From contig CAILKA010000704.1 of the NCBI GenBank assembly GCA_903834645.1, positions 1 to 11,203 on the forward strand: a stretch of DNA of 11,203 nucleotides. Direction: 5' to 3'. The position numbers and the translations under genes are program-made. Shown piece after piece: positions 1 through 6,722 of the stretch; the stretch's first letter is position 1, and the number at the start of each line of letters is the position of its first letter. Source of the stretch: an uncultured beta proteobacterium. Lineage in GTDB: Bacteria > Pseudomonadota > Gammaproteobacteria > Burkholderiales > Burkholderiaceae_C. The notes under the pieces are model-generated. The model saw only the letters and a list, made by a program, of their open reading frames with translations. It did no database searches and was not told the origin of the DNA.

Positions 1-201
1 GCCGGGCTGTCGCTGCAGGGCTCGGTGGTGGCCAGCGACGCCTTCTTCCCCTTCCGTGACGGGCTGGACGTGCTGGCCGACGCAGGCGCGGCCTGCGTGA
101 TCCAGCCCGGCGGCTCGATGCGTGACGACGAGGTCATCGCAGCGGCCGACGAACGCGGCGTGGCGATGGTGCTGACCGGCGTTCGGCACTTCCGGCACTA
201 G
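1..201 (+). CDS. purH: PurH, bifunctional AICAR transformylase/IMP cyclohydrolase, 3' end only
   Basis: Only the last 66 codons are present, with the gene entering from the left edge in frame 1 and ending at TAG. The enzyme performs the last two steps of purine synthesis: formylation of AICAR and ring closure to IMP, in the cytoplasm. The visible residues match the conserved C-terminus of the formyltransferase domain: GSVVASDAFFPFRDGLD, then the CVIQPGGSMRDDEVI segment, then the terminal VAMVLTGVRHFRH, which is nearly invariant in PurH. The stop lies 14 bases before the ruvC start, so the two genes are probably co-transcribed; purH followed by ruvC is a familiar order in Burkholderiales. Nothing looks damaged in the visible portion. 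Confidence 0.95.
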   Translation, partial: AGLSLQGSVVASDAFFPFRDGLDVLADAGAACVIQPGGSMRDDEVIAAADERGVAMVLTGVRHFRH

Positions 202-215
202 ATCCTGCGCCCACC

Positions 216-764
216 ATGCGCATCCTCGGCATCGACCCCGGGCTGCAGCGCACCGGCTTCGGTGTCGTGGACGCTGACGGCAGCCGCCTGGCCTACGTGG
301 CCAGCGGCACGATCAGCACGCTGGAGGCACCGCGCGGAGACCTGCCGGGCCGGCTCAAGCTGATCTTCGAGGGCGTGCGCGAGGTGGCGCAGCGCTACAC
401 GCCCGACGCGGCCTGCGCGGAGATCGTCTTCGTCAACGTCAACCCGCAGAGCACGCTGCTGCTCGGGCAGGCGCGCGGCGCGGCGCTGGCCGCGCTCGTG
501 TCGGGCAACCTGCCGGTGGCCGAGTACACAGCGCTGCAGATGAAGAAGGCCATCGTCGGGCACGGCCTGGCCAACAAGGCGCAGGTCCAGGAGATGGTGC
601 GCCGGCTGCTCGAGCTGCCCGGCTTGCCGGGCAAGGACGCGGCCGACGCGCTGGGCCTGGCGATCATGCACGCCCACGCGGCCCGCGCCTTCGAGGCGAT
701 GTCGCGCGTGGCGCCGCTGAACCGCCGCCAGCACGCCCAGTTCCGCCAGGGCCGCACCTACTGA
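216..764 (+). CDS. ruvC: RuvC, crossover junction endodeoxyribonuclease
   Basis: This 182-residue protein is the Holliday-junction resolvase, which cuts symmetric strands of four-way junctions with RuvAB during recombinational repair. It begins with the diagnostic MRILGIDPGLQRTGFGVV. The four acidic metal-binding residues of the RNase H-like active site are all visible: D7, E69 (in the CAEIVFVN segment), D141 and D144 (in KDAADALGLA). The QARGAAL and KKAIVGHGLANKAQVQ segments are also typical. Length is normal for the family (about 170-180). The ATG at 216 gives the canonical N-terminus; the upstream ribosome-binding sequence is weak, consistent with translation following purH. ruvA and ruvB do not follow; moeB starts 10 bases after the stop. 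Confidence 0.97.
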   Translation: MRILGIDPGLQRTGFGVVDADGSRLAYVASGTISTLEAPRGDLPGRLKLIFEGVREVAQRYTPDAACAEIVFVNVNPQSTLLLGQARGAALAALVSGNLPVAEYTALQMKKAIVGHGLANKAQVQEMVRRLLELPGLPGKDAADALGLAIMHAHAARAFEAMSRVAPLNRRQHAQFRQGRTY

Positions 765-769
765 AGGAA
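764..769 (+). promoter_or_regulatory. Ribosome binding site for moeB
   Basis: The purine-rich AAGGAA begins on the last base of the ruvC stop codon and ends 5 bases before a GTG. It supports GTG at 775 as the moeB start, which gives the expected MNDEQLLRYSRH N-terminus of the family. The arrangement implies co-transcription with ruvC. Confidence 0.7.
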
Positions 770-774
770 CGGGC

Positions 775-1551
775 GTGAACGACGAGCAGCTGCTGCGCTA
801 CTCGCGCCACATCCTGCTGGAAGCCATCGGCATCGAGGGCCAGCAGCGGCTGCTGGACGCGCACGCGCTGGTCATCGGAGCCGGCGGCCTGGGCTCGCCA
901 GTGGCGCTCTTCCTCGGCTCGGCCGGCGTGGGCCGGCTCACGGTGGCCGACCCCGACGTGGTGGAGCTCACGAACCTGCAGCGCCAGATCGCGCACGACA
1001 TGGCCGCGCTGGGCCAACCCAAGGCCGAGTCGGTGCGCGCGCGCGTGGCAGCGCTCAATCCGCAGGTGCAGGTTCAGGCCTGCGTGGTGCGCGCCGACGC
1101 CGCGTGGCTGGACGCGCAGGTGCCCGGGGTCGACGTGGTCATCGACTGCAGCGACAACTACGCCACGCGGCAGGCCGTCAACGCAGCCTGCGTGCGCCAC
1201 GGCAAGCCTCTCGTGTGGGGCGCGGCGACCGGCTTCGACGCGCAGGTGTCGGTGGTGGACCCTTGCGCAGGCACGCACCCCTGCTACGCCTGCCTCTTTC
1301 CTCCCCAGCACGACTTCGAGGAGGTGGCGTGCGCGACGATGGGCGTATTCGCGCCGCTGGTGGGCATCGTGGGCTCGGTGCAGGCGGCCGAGGCACTGAA
1401 GCTGCTGGCTGGCGTCGGCAGCAGCCTGGGGGGCAGGCTGCTGATGCTCGATGCCCGCTCCATGCGCTGGGAAGAAGTGGGCGCCGCACGACAGGCGGAC
1501 TGCCCCGTGTGCGGCGCTACAGCGTACGCGCCAGCCGGTCGAGCAGGATGA
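775..1551 (+). CDS. moeB: MoeB/ThiF-family molybdopterin-synthase adenylyltransferase
   Basis: A 258-residue E1-like enzyme that adenylates the C-terminal glycine of a small sulfur-carrier protein (MoaD for molybdopterin, or ThiS for thiamine). Visible features: N-terminal RYSRHILL, the nucleotide-binding GAGGLGS at 36-41, the TNLQRQI segment at 66-72, the CSDNYATRQAVN segment at 125-136, paired zinc cysteines C170/C173 (CYAC) and C243/C246 (CPVC), and C186 in CATMGVFAPLVGIVGS, the position of the catalytic cysteine. Translation starts at GTG with a good Shine-Dalgarno. MoeB and ThiF cannot be separated from sequence alone; MoeB is favoured by length and by this N-terminus. No moaD, moaE or thiS lies nearby. 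Its last 35 bases overlap the convergent small membrane gene. Confidence 0.88.
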   Translation: MNDEQLLRYSRHILLEAIGIEGQQRLLDAHALVIGAGGLGSPVALFLGSAGVGRLTVADPDVVELTNLQRQIAHDMAALGQPKAESVRARVAALNPQVQVQACVVRADAAWLDAQVPGVDVVIDCSDNYATRQAVNAACVRHGKPLVWGAATGFDAQVSVVDPCAGTHPCYACLFPPQHDFEEVACATMGVFAPLVGIVGSVQAAEALKLLAGVGSSLGGRLLMLDARSMRWEEVGAARQADCPVCGATAYAPAGRAG

Positions 1552-1702
1552 TCGCGAAGAATCCGAGCCCGGCCAGCACCGTCCACTTCAGGATCACGAA
1601 GCCGCGCGCCTTCCACACCACTCGCCCGGTGGCGAGGTAGGCCGCCAGGCACAGGATGCCCGCCAGCGCGAGCAGCCCGAAGACGAGCCGGAAAATCAGC
1701 AT
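1517..1702 (-). CDS. Small two-helix membrane protein coupled to lpxC
   Basis: A 61-residue protein of unknown function. Two hydrophobic stretches are clear: residues about 3-23 (IFRLVFGLLALAGILCLAAY) and about 38-55 (ILKWTVLAGLGFFAIILL), joined by a short basic loop (ATGRVVWKARG); the ends are also basic. Its ATG shares one base with the lpxC stop (TGATG at 1704-1700), a strong sign of translational coupling, so it is probably made together with LpxC. I know no defined function; a role near lipid A or envelope synthesis is only an inference from position. Its 3' end overlaps the moeB 3' end by 35 bases on the opposite strand. The coherent membrane pattern and precise coupling argue that it is real despite its size. 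Confidence 0.75.
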   Translation of the reverse strand: MLIFRLVFGLLALAGILCLAAYLATGRVVWKARGFVILKWTVLAGLGFFAIILLDRLARTL

Positions 1703-2637
1703 CACCAGGCGGGCGCGAGCGCGGCCAGCCCGGCCGGCGCGCGCGACTCGTCCTCGAAGGTGACGTACTCGTGCGCGGTGGCATCGGCCAGCAACGCGCG
1801 CAGCAGGCGGTTGTTGAGCGCGTGCCCGCTCTTGTGCCCGTGGTACCGCGCGAGCATCGGGGAGCCGGCGATGTGCAGGTCGCCGATGGCGTCCAGGATC
1901 TTGTGCTTGGCGAACTCGTCGTCGTAGCGCAGACCGTCGTGGTTGAGCACACGGTAGTCGTCGACGACGATGACGTTGTCCATGCTGCCGCCCAGGCCCA
2001 GGCCGCGGGCGCGCAGCATCTCCACGTCGCGCGTGAAGCCGAAGGTGCGGGCGCGCGCGATGTCGCGCGCGTAGCGGCCCGAGCCCATGTCGAAGGTGAC
2101 GCGCTGGCCGGTGGCGTCGAGTGCCGGGTGGTCGAAGCCGATCTCGAAGACGAGTTCGTAGCCGTGGTGCGGCTCGAGCCGCGCCCACTTCAGTGCCCGG
2201 CCCTCGCCCTCGCGCACCTCCACTGCCTTCGTCACGCGCAGGAAGCGCTTGGGGGCGCGCTGCACCTCGATGCCTGCGCTCTGCAGCAGGTAGACGAAGC
2301 TCGCCGCCGAGCCGTCGAGGATGGGCACCTCCTCCCCGGAGATCTCCACGACGAGGTTGTCGATGCCCAGGCCCGCGCAGGCCGACATCAGGTGCTCGAT
2401 GGTCTGCACCTTGGGTGCAGACGGCTCGCCGCCCGCGCTGATGGTGGAGGCCATGCGCGTGTCGCACACGGCGCGGGCGTTCACGGGGATATCCACCGGC
2501 GAGGCCAGGTCCATGCGGCGGAACACGATGCCGTGGCCAGGCGGCGCCGGGCGCAGCGTGAGCTCCACCTTCTGGCCGCTGTGTACGCCCACGCCAACGG
2601 CGCGCGTGATCGACTTGAGGGTGCGTTGCCCGAGCAT
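1702..2637 (-). CDS. lpxC: LpxC, UDP-3-O-acyl-N-acetylglucosamine deacetylase
   Basis: A 311-residue zinc amidase that carries out the committed step of lipid A synthesis in the cytoplasm, so the organism makes lipopolysaccharide. It starts MLGQRTLKSI. Diagnostic motifs: GVGVHSG (15-21), QTIEHLMSA (78-86) with catalytic E81 and zinc ligand H82, EVPILDGSA (103-111), DMGSGRYARD (183-192), and AKHKILDAIGDL (243-254) with zinc ligands H245 and D249 and conserved K246; GHKSGHALNN (267-276) carries the active-site histidine H272. Length is close to the usual 300-310. The ATG at 2637 follows an AGGGAA ribosome-binding site. A Rieske oxygenase gene lies 50 bases upstream in the same direction, where ftsZ is common in relatives; the 61-residue membrane gene follows with a one-base overlap. 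Confidence 0.97.
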   Translation of the reverse strand: MLGQRTLKSITRAVGVGVHSGQKVELTLRPAPPGHGIVFRRMDLASPVDIPVNARAVCDTRMASTISAGGEPSAPKVQTIEHLMSACAGLGIDNLVVEISGEEVPILDGSAASFVYLLQSAGIEVQRAPKRFLRVTKAVEVREGEGRALKWARLEPHHGYELVFEIGFDHPALDATGQRVTFDMGSGRYARDIARARTFGFTRDVEMLRARGLGLGGSMDNVIVVDDYRVLNHDGLRYDDEFAKHKILDAIGDLHIAGSPMLARYHGHKSGHALNNRLLRALLADATAHEYVTFEDESRAPAGLAALAPAW

Positions 2638-2687
2638 CCGGGTATTTTCCCTGATTCCAGCGTAGCCGTGGGCCCGCCCGGCCCGCC
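2638..2687 (-). promoter_or_regulatory. lpxC leader: ribosome-binding site and small GC-rich hairpin
   Basis: This is the only non-coding space upstream of lpxC. Read on the minus strand it ends in CAGGGAAAATACCCGG before the ATG, a good Shine-Dalgarno (AGGGAA) at about 9 bases. Just after the Rieske stop, a short inverted repeat (arms 2670-2674 and 2680-2684, 5 bp, loop 5) could form a GC hairpin, but no T-run follows it, so a terminator is doubtful. I see no convincing -35/-10 pair; the lpxC promoter may lie inside the Rieske gene or transcription may read through from it. Confidence 0.4.
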
Positions 2688-3722
2688 TCAGCGGTGCACC
2701 TCGGCCTCGCCGTGTCGTGCGAGCAACTCCATGAGCTGCTTGCGGATGAGCATGCCCGGGCGGTCGCTGTCCATCGAGTACTCGACACCGCGCCGGCGCG
2801 TGTCCACCACGGCGTCGGGGTCGGTGGACTCCAGGATGTCCTTGTCCTCGCGCGTGATGACGTGGTCGAAGTCGATGAGCAGCTGCGCCGGGCAGTCCTC
2901 CTCGCGGTCGTTGCGAAAGAGCCACTGCGCGAGCTGGATGCGCCCGTCGTCGATGGGCGTGAAGCTGTTGATGATGACGTGGCGCACGCCGCTGGGGTAC
3001 TCGATGTCCAGGCGCCGCGAGAAGGGCAGGTAGTAGGCGTTGCGCATCAGGCGCTGGGTGATGGGCTCGGTGCTGCCGCTCACGCGGTGGAAGGCCGGCG
3101 GGTTGGCCGCGTCGATCAGCGTCTCGGCGTAGAAGCCGCCCTCGCGCTCGACGAGCTCGTAGCGGCTGGGCCGCGGCTGCGCCGCCACGCCGAAGGTGGC
3201 GCGGTGCACGAAGCTGAAGTGCGAATTGTCGAAGCTGTTCTCCAGCGCCCGCAGCGGGCTCGTGTCCCAGGTCTCGTAGAACTGGAAGATGGTGCGCCAG
3301 CCGGGCGCACCGAACTCGGGCACGTCCGGGATGGGCGCCAGCGGCTCCTCCCCCGGCGCCACGAGCGCCACCCAGGCGTAGCCGTACTTCGCCATGCAAC
3401 GGAAGGCGGGCGTGCAGTAATCGGCCGGGATGGGCCGGCTGGCCTCGTACTGCGGGATGCGGATGACACGGCCGCCACGGTCGTAGGTCCAGCCGTGATA
3501 GCCGCACTCGAGCGCTCCGTTCACGCAGCGCCCCTTGGAAAGGCGGGCCGTGCGGTGGCAGCAGCGGTCGCGCAGCGCGGCGGGCTGGCCCTGGCCATCG
3601 AGGAAGAGCACGAGGGGCTCGCCCAGCAGCGTGAAGGGCACGGGCTGGCCGGCCTCCAGCAGGCTGAGCGGCATGACGGCGTGCCAGAACTTGCGAAAGA
3701 CCGGTTGGCGGGTGGTGAGCAT
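2688..3722 (-). CDS. Rieske non-heme iron oxygenase, alpha subunit (VanA/demethylase-like)
   Basis: A 344-residue oxygenase component that would use O2 and electrons from a separate reductase to hydroxylate, demethylate or otherwise oxidise an organic substrate. The N-terminal Rieske [2Fe-2S] site has C54-x-H56 and, 16 residues later, C73-x-x-H76 in ECGYHGWTYD. The catalytic domain carries the mononuclear iron motif ENSFDNSHFSFVH (161-173), with bridging D165 and ligands H168 and H173; the acidic EDKDILE (292-298) is a likely place for the third ligand. Length and the KFWHAV start fit single-subunit oxygenases of the vanillate O-demethylase/phthalate oxygenase group. No ferredoxin or reductase gene is in the window, so electrons must come from elsewhere. 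It is divergent from the flavin monooxygenase and lies just upstream of lpxC. The substrate cannot be told from sequence. Confidence 0.9.
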   Translation of the reverse strand: MLTTRQPVFRKFWHAVMPLSLLEAGQPVPFTLLGEPLVLFLDGQGQPAALRDRCCHRTARLSKGRCVNGALECGYHGWTYDRGGRVIRIPQYEASRPIPADYCTPAFRCMAKYGYAWVALVAPGEEPLAPIPDVPEFGAPGWRTIFQFYETWDTSPLRALENSFDNSHFSFVHRATFGVAAQPRPSRYELVEREGGFYAETLIDAANPPAFHRVSGSTEPITQRLMRNAYYLPFSRRLDIEYPSGVRHVIINSFTPIDDGRIQLAQWLFRNDREEDCPAQLLIDFDHVITREDKDILESTDPDAVVDTRRRGVEYSMDSDRPGMLIRKQLMELLARHGEAEVHR

Positions 3723-3776
3723 GGCGAGACGCTGAGCTTGGGGCAGGACAAGCAGGTGGCGTGCCAGGACGCCACA
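3723..3776. promoter_or_regulatory. Shared divergent control region of the Rieske and BVMO genes
   Basis: Only 54 bases separate the two divergent starts, so their control elements must overlap each other or the genes. Two inverted repeats are visible. The first is GCTTG-N8-CAAGC (3736-3753), which contains T-N11-A (T3738, A3750), the half-site spacing typical of LysR-type regulators. The second is GTGGCGT-N6-ACGCCAC (3756-3775). I cannot identify a confident -35/-10 for either direction, and no regulator gene lies in the window. Confidence 0.45.
3756..3775 (+). promoter_or_regulatory. Perfect 7-bp inverted repeat covering the BVMO ribosome-binding site
   Basis: GTGGCGT (3756-3762) and ACGCCAC (3769-3775) are perfect inverted copies around a 6-base spacer. 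The probable ribosome-binding AGGA (3766-3769) of the flavin monooxygenase falls in the loop and the first base of the right arm, and the repeat ends 1 base before the ATG at 3777. It could be a regulator operator, or an mRNA hairpin that limits translation initiation. Chance occurrence in such GC-rich DNA is not excluded. Confidence 0.4.
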
Positions 3777-5246
3777 ATGGCCGGCATGAGCCTACAGGAT
3801 CGCGCCGATGTCGAGGTGGCCGTGCTCGGCGCAGGCATGTCCGGGCTGTGCATGGGCGTGGCGCTCAGGCGCGCGGGCATCGACGACTTCGTGCTGCTGG
3901 AGCAGTCCGCCGGGCTGGGTGGCACCTGGTGGGACAACCGCTACCCGGGCGCGCACGTGGACGTGCCCGCCCCGCTGTATGCCTTCTCCTTCGCCCCGAA
4001 CCCGAACTGGCAGCGGCGCTTTGCGGCGGCCCCGGAGATCCAGGCCTACATGGAGCGCGTGGCGCGCGAGCACGGGCTGCTGCCCCACCTGCGGCTGCGC
4101 ACGCGGCTCGTGCGCGCGCAGTTCGACGAGCCGCAGGGGCGCTGGGAGCTGGAACTCGGCGATGGATCGCGGCTGCGCGCACGCTTCCTCGTGTGCAGCA
4201 CCGGGCCTCTCTCGCAGGCGCGCTGGCCCGACATCGAGGGCCTGCCGGACTTCGCCGGCGTGCGGCTGCACTCGGCACGCTGGGATGCACGCGTGCCGCT
4301 GGCCGGGCGGCGCATCGGCGTCATCGGCACCGGCTCGACGGCCTCGCAGCTCGTGCCCCCACTGGCCGAGCAGGCAGCGCGGCTGCACGTCTTCCAGCGC
4401 ACCGCCAACTGGGTGCTGCCGCGCATCGACCGGCCTTACCACGCAGTCGACCGGCTGCTGGCCCGGCTGCCCCCCGTGGCGGCGTTGACGCGGGCCTTCT
4501 GGTACCACGTGCTCGAGTGGGGGCGCCGCGGCTTCGAGGAGGGCACGCTCGCGCGGCGCGGGATGCTGCGCGCGGCCGCGCTGCACCTGTCGCGTCAGGT
4601 GCGCGACCCGCTGCTGCGCGAGAAGCTGCGCCCGCCCTACCCGCTGGGCTGCAAGCGCATCATCTACTCCAACGACTACTACCCCGCGCTCACCCGGCCC
4701 AACGTGGAGCTCGTGACCGAGCCGATCGGCCGCATCACGCCCTCGGGCCTCGTCACCGCCGATGGCGTGGAGCGCGCGCTCGACGTGCTCGTGTGCGCCA
4801 CGGGCTTCGACACCACGCACCTGCTGTCTTCCGTGGAGGTACGGGGCCCCGCCGGGCTCACGCTCGCGCAGGCCTGGCGCGACGGGCCGCAGGCCTTCCA
4901 TGGCCTCACGGTGGCAGGTTTCCCGAACCTGTTCCTGATGCTCGGGCCCAACACCGGCACGGGCCACACCTCGACACTGCTCTACATCGAGCCGCAAGCG
5001 CGTTACGCGGTGGCCTGCATGCAGGCGGTGCGCAGCCGCGGACTGCGCCAGCTCGCACTCAAGGCCGGGGTGATGCAGGCCCACAACGAAGCACTGCAGG
5101 CCCGGCTGGCCGGCTCGGTGTGGACACAGTGCCGCAGCTGGTACCGCACGGAGAGCGGCCGCATCACGGCGCTGTGGCCCGGCTTCACGCGAGAGTACGT
5201 GCAGGCGATCGAGCGGCCAGACCTGGCCGACTACGAGTTCCGCTGA
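3777..5246 (+). CDS. Baeyer-Villiger-type flavin monooxygenase
   Basis: A 489-residue FAD/NADPH monooxygenase that probably inserts oxygen next to a ketone or oxidises a heteroatom. Features in order: FAD Rossmann GAGMSG (18-23); GLGGTWWDNRYPGAHVDV (46-63), typical of Baeyer-Villiger enzymes; the fingerprint FAGVRLHSARWD (159-170), fitting FxGxxxHxxxW[PD] with S where T is more common; the NADPH Rossmann GVIGTGSTAS (181-190); SNDYYP (298-303); and ATGF (341-344). Length fits the compact group-I enzymes. The frame stays open far upstream, but that part runs antisense through the Rieske gene. ATG 3777 is preferred because AGGA lies 7 bases upstream; ATG 3786 is an alternative. The gene stands alone on the plus strand, divergent from the Rieske gene and convergent with the flavin oxidase operon. 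Substrate unknown. Confidence 0.9.
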   Translation: MAGMSLQDRADVEVAVLGAGMSGLCMGVALRRAGIDDFVLLEQSAGLGGTWWDNRYPGAHVDVPAPLYAFSFAPNPNWQRRFAAAPEIQAYMERVAREHGLLPHLRLRTRLVRAQFDEPQGRWELELGDGSRLRARFLVCSTGPLSQARWPDIEGLPDFAGVRLHSARWDARVPLAGRRIGVIGTGSTASQLVPPLAEQAARLHVFQRTANWVLPRIDRPYHAVDRLLARLPPVAALTRAFWYHVLEWGRRGFEEGTLARRGMLRAAALHLSRQVRDPLLREKLRPPYPLGCKRIIYSNDYYPALTRPNVELVTEPIGRITPSGLVTADGVERALDVLVCATGFDTTHLLSSVEVRGPAGLTLAQAWRDGPQAFHGLTVAGFPNLFLMLGPNTGTGHTSTLLYIEPQARYAVACMQAVRSRGLRQLALKAGVMQAHNEALQARLAGSVWTQCRSWYRTESGRITALWPGFTREYVQAIERPDLADYEFR

Positions 5247-5252
5247 AGCCAT

Positions 5253-5271
5253 CCTGGCGCCGCCGGCCAGG
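5253..5271. terminator. Possible bidirectional hairpin between convergent genes
   Basis: The 56 bases between the convergent BVMO and FAD-oxidase stops contain CCTGGC (5253-5258) and GCCAGG (5266-5271), a 6-bp GC-rich stem with a 7-base loop. The place is right for a terminator serving both strands. There is no T-run on either side, so an intrinsic terminator is uncertain. Confidence 0.35.
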
Positions 5272-5302
5272 CGCCCGTGCCGGTGCAGCCAGGGAGCGCG
5301 CC

Positions 5303-6709
5303 TCAGATCTGCGAGCGCAGCTTGCCGGGATTGAGGAGCCCGTAGGGATCGAATCGCGACTTCATCGCCACCGTCGCGTCGCTGGCCATGCGTTGCGCCG
5401 CAGAGAGTGCCGCACGGTCCATGTCGCGCAGCTTGCCGCCGTCTTCCAGGATATGCACGTGCGGGTTGTTGATCGTGGCGCCCTCGTCGCGGAAGGCCTG
5501 CATGATCTGCTCCAGGCGCGCGTCGTCGCTGTAGCGCACAACCTGCAGGCCGCTGCAGGTGTGGGCGCCGCTGGTCAGGCGGATGAACTCCACGTGCATC
5601 ATCACTTCGGGCGAGAGCTTTTCGTGCAGGGCCAGCACCTGCTCGCGCTGGCGCTGCGGGTCGAAGCGGCTCTGGATGTAGGTGAGGGTCTTGTCGACCT
5701 TGAGGGCCTGCAGCGTCGTGTGGTTCCAGCAGTACTCGAGCAGCGTGCGGTTCGTCGCGGCCACCTGCGCCGCATCCTGCCGGTAGGTCACTGCGCCGCC
5801 GTGCGCCGCGATCAGGTCGCACACCGCGATCTCGGAGGACTCGGCCACGATCAGGATCACGGCGTGCCGACCCGCCGGCAGATGCTGTGCGAGGGCCGTG
5901 AAGTAGGCCGGGATCGGGTCGGCCAGCAGCGCGATCTCCTTCTTGACGATGCCGGGCGACTGCGCGCTCAGCGCATGGCAGCAGTCGAAGGCGGCACCGA
6001 AATCTTCGAAGGTGGCGATCATCTCGAGCCAGGGCAACGCGGGCGCCAGCGCCACTTCCAGCTCCAGCACGATGCCGTTGGTGCCCCACTTGTGGTGCAC
6101 GAGCATCGCCTCGGCTCCGCGCAGCTCCTCCACGCGCGGCTCATCCTCCACCGACATCACGCGCGCACCCAGCACGTTGCCGGCGCTGGCGATCGGGCCG
6201 TAGGTGATCGAGCCCGCCCCGCCGAATCCGCCGCCGTACAGGCCGCCCAGCGTGGCCGCACGGAAGGTCGAGGGCAGCCAGCGCAGCTCCCAGCCCTGCG
6301 GCTGGGCCTGGCGGTCGAATTCGCTCAGCCGGATGCCGGCCTGCGCGCGGCCCACGCCGCCGCGTACCCAGCCGAAGGCGTTGTAGCCGCTCAGGTCGAG
6401 CAGCACGCCGCCTTGCAGCGGCACGATCTGGCCGTAGTTGCCGGTGGCCGCACCGCGCACCGTCAACGGCACACGGTGACGGGCGCAGGCGCCCACGACG
6501 CGCGCGATGTCCGCCTCGGTGCGTGGGCGCGCGACGAGGTCGGCACGCGCACCCTCGAGCTGGCGCTTGAGGATGGGGCTGAACCAGGAGAAGTCCTGCG
6601 ACAGCCGGGCGAGGCGGTCGGGATCGGTGATGCACTCGATGCCGGCGAGCTCCGCCTGCAGCGTGTTCAGGGTCGCCGCATCGGGTCGTGGGCGCAGTGC
6701 AGCTGTCAT
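5303..6709 (-). CDS. FAD-linked oxidase A (PCMH/vanillyl-alcohol-oxidase superfamily)
   Basis: A 468-residue flavoprotein of the GlcD/vanillyl-alcohol oxidase type, which oxidises alcohols, hydroxy acids or phenolic compounds through FAD. The FAD domain is clear: VRGAATGNYGQ (84-94), LQGGVLLDLS (98-107), then TFRAATLGGLYGGGFGGAGS (148-167). The C-terminus ends in RFDPYGLLNPGKLRSQI, the family's usual finish. The substrate-domain segment WNHTTLQALKVDKTLTYIQS is nearly the same in the neighbouring paralogue. The ATG at 6709 lies 13 bases after the stop of oxidase B and preserves the family N-terminus; the open frame extends further upstream, but only by running into oxidase B. Only a weak GGGG-containing ribosome site precedes it. 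It is the last gene of the operon. Substrate and the mode of flavin attachment cannot be read from sequence. Confidence 0.87.
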   Translation of the reverse strand: MTAALRPRPDAATLNTLQAELAGIECITDPDRLARLSQDFSWFSPILKRQLEGARADLVARPRTEADIARVVGACARHRVPLTVRGAATGNYGQIVPLQGGVLLDLSGYNAFGWVRGGVGRAQAGIRLSEFDRQAQPQGWELRWLPSTFRAATLGGLYGGGFGGAGSITYGPIASAGNVLGARVMSVEDEPRVEELRGAEAMLVHHKWGTNGIVLELEVALAPALPWLEMIATFEDFGAAFDCCHALSAQSPGIVKKEIALLADPIPAYFTALAQHLPAGRHAVILIVAESSEIAVCDLIAAHGGAVTYRQDAAQVAATNRTLLEYCWNHTTLQALKVDKTLTYIQSRFDPQRQREQVLALHEKLSPEVMMHVEFIRLTSGAHTCSGLQVVRYSDDARLEQIMQAFRDEGATINNPHVHILEDGGKLRDMDRAALSAAQRMASDATVAMKSRFDPYGLLNPGKLRSQI

Positions 6710-6722
6710 TGCCAGGCGCCCC

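Noticed and set aside
2670..2684. GC hairpin after the Rieske stop as an intrinsic terminator
   Set aside because: The stem is only 5 bp and no T-run follows on the minus strand. I keep it only as a note in the lpxC leader.
2694..3776. Long in-frame upstream extension of the Baeyer-Villiger monooxygenase on the plus strand (about 360 extra residues)
   Set aside because: It runs antisense through the Rieske gene, has low-complexity H/V/A/R-rich composition with no recognisable domain, and the FAD motif sits at the normal distance from the ATG at 3777.
2638..3777. Minus-strand upstream extension of the lpxC frame to 691 residues
   Set aside because: The extra part is an alternative frame of the Rieske gene. 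LpxC has its canonical start MLGQRTLKSI at 2637 with a good ribosome-binding site.
3792..6089. A 765-codon open frame on the minus strand antisense to the monooxygenase
   Set aside because: Repetitive R/A/G/H composition with no motifs. The plus-strand gene there has all the hallmarks of a real monooxygenase.
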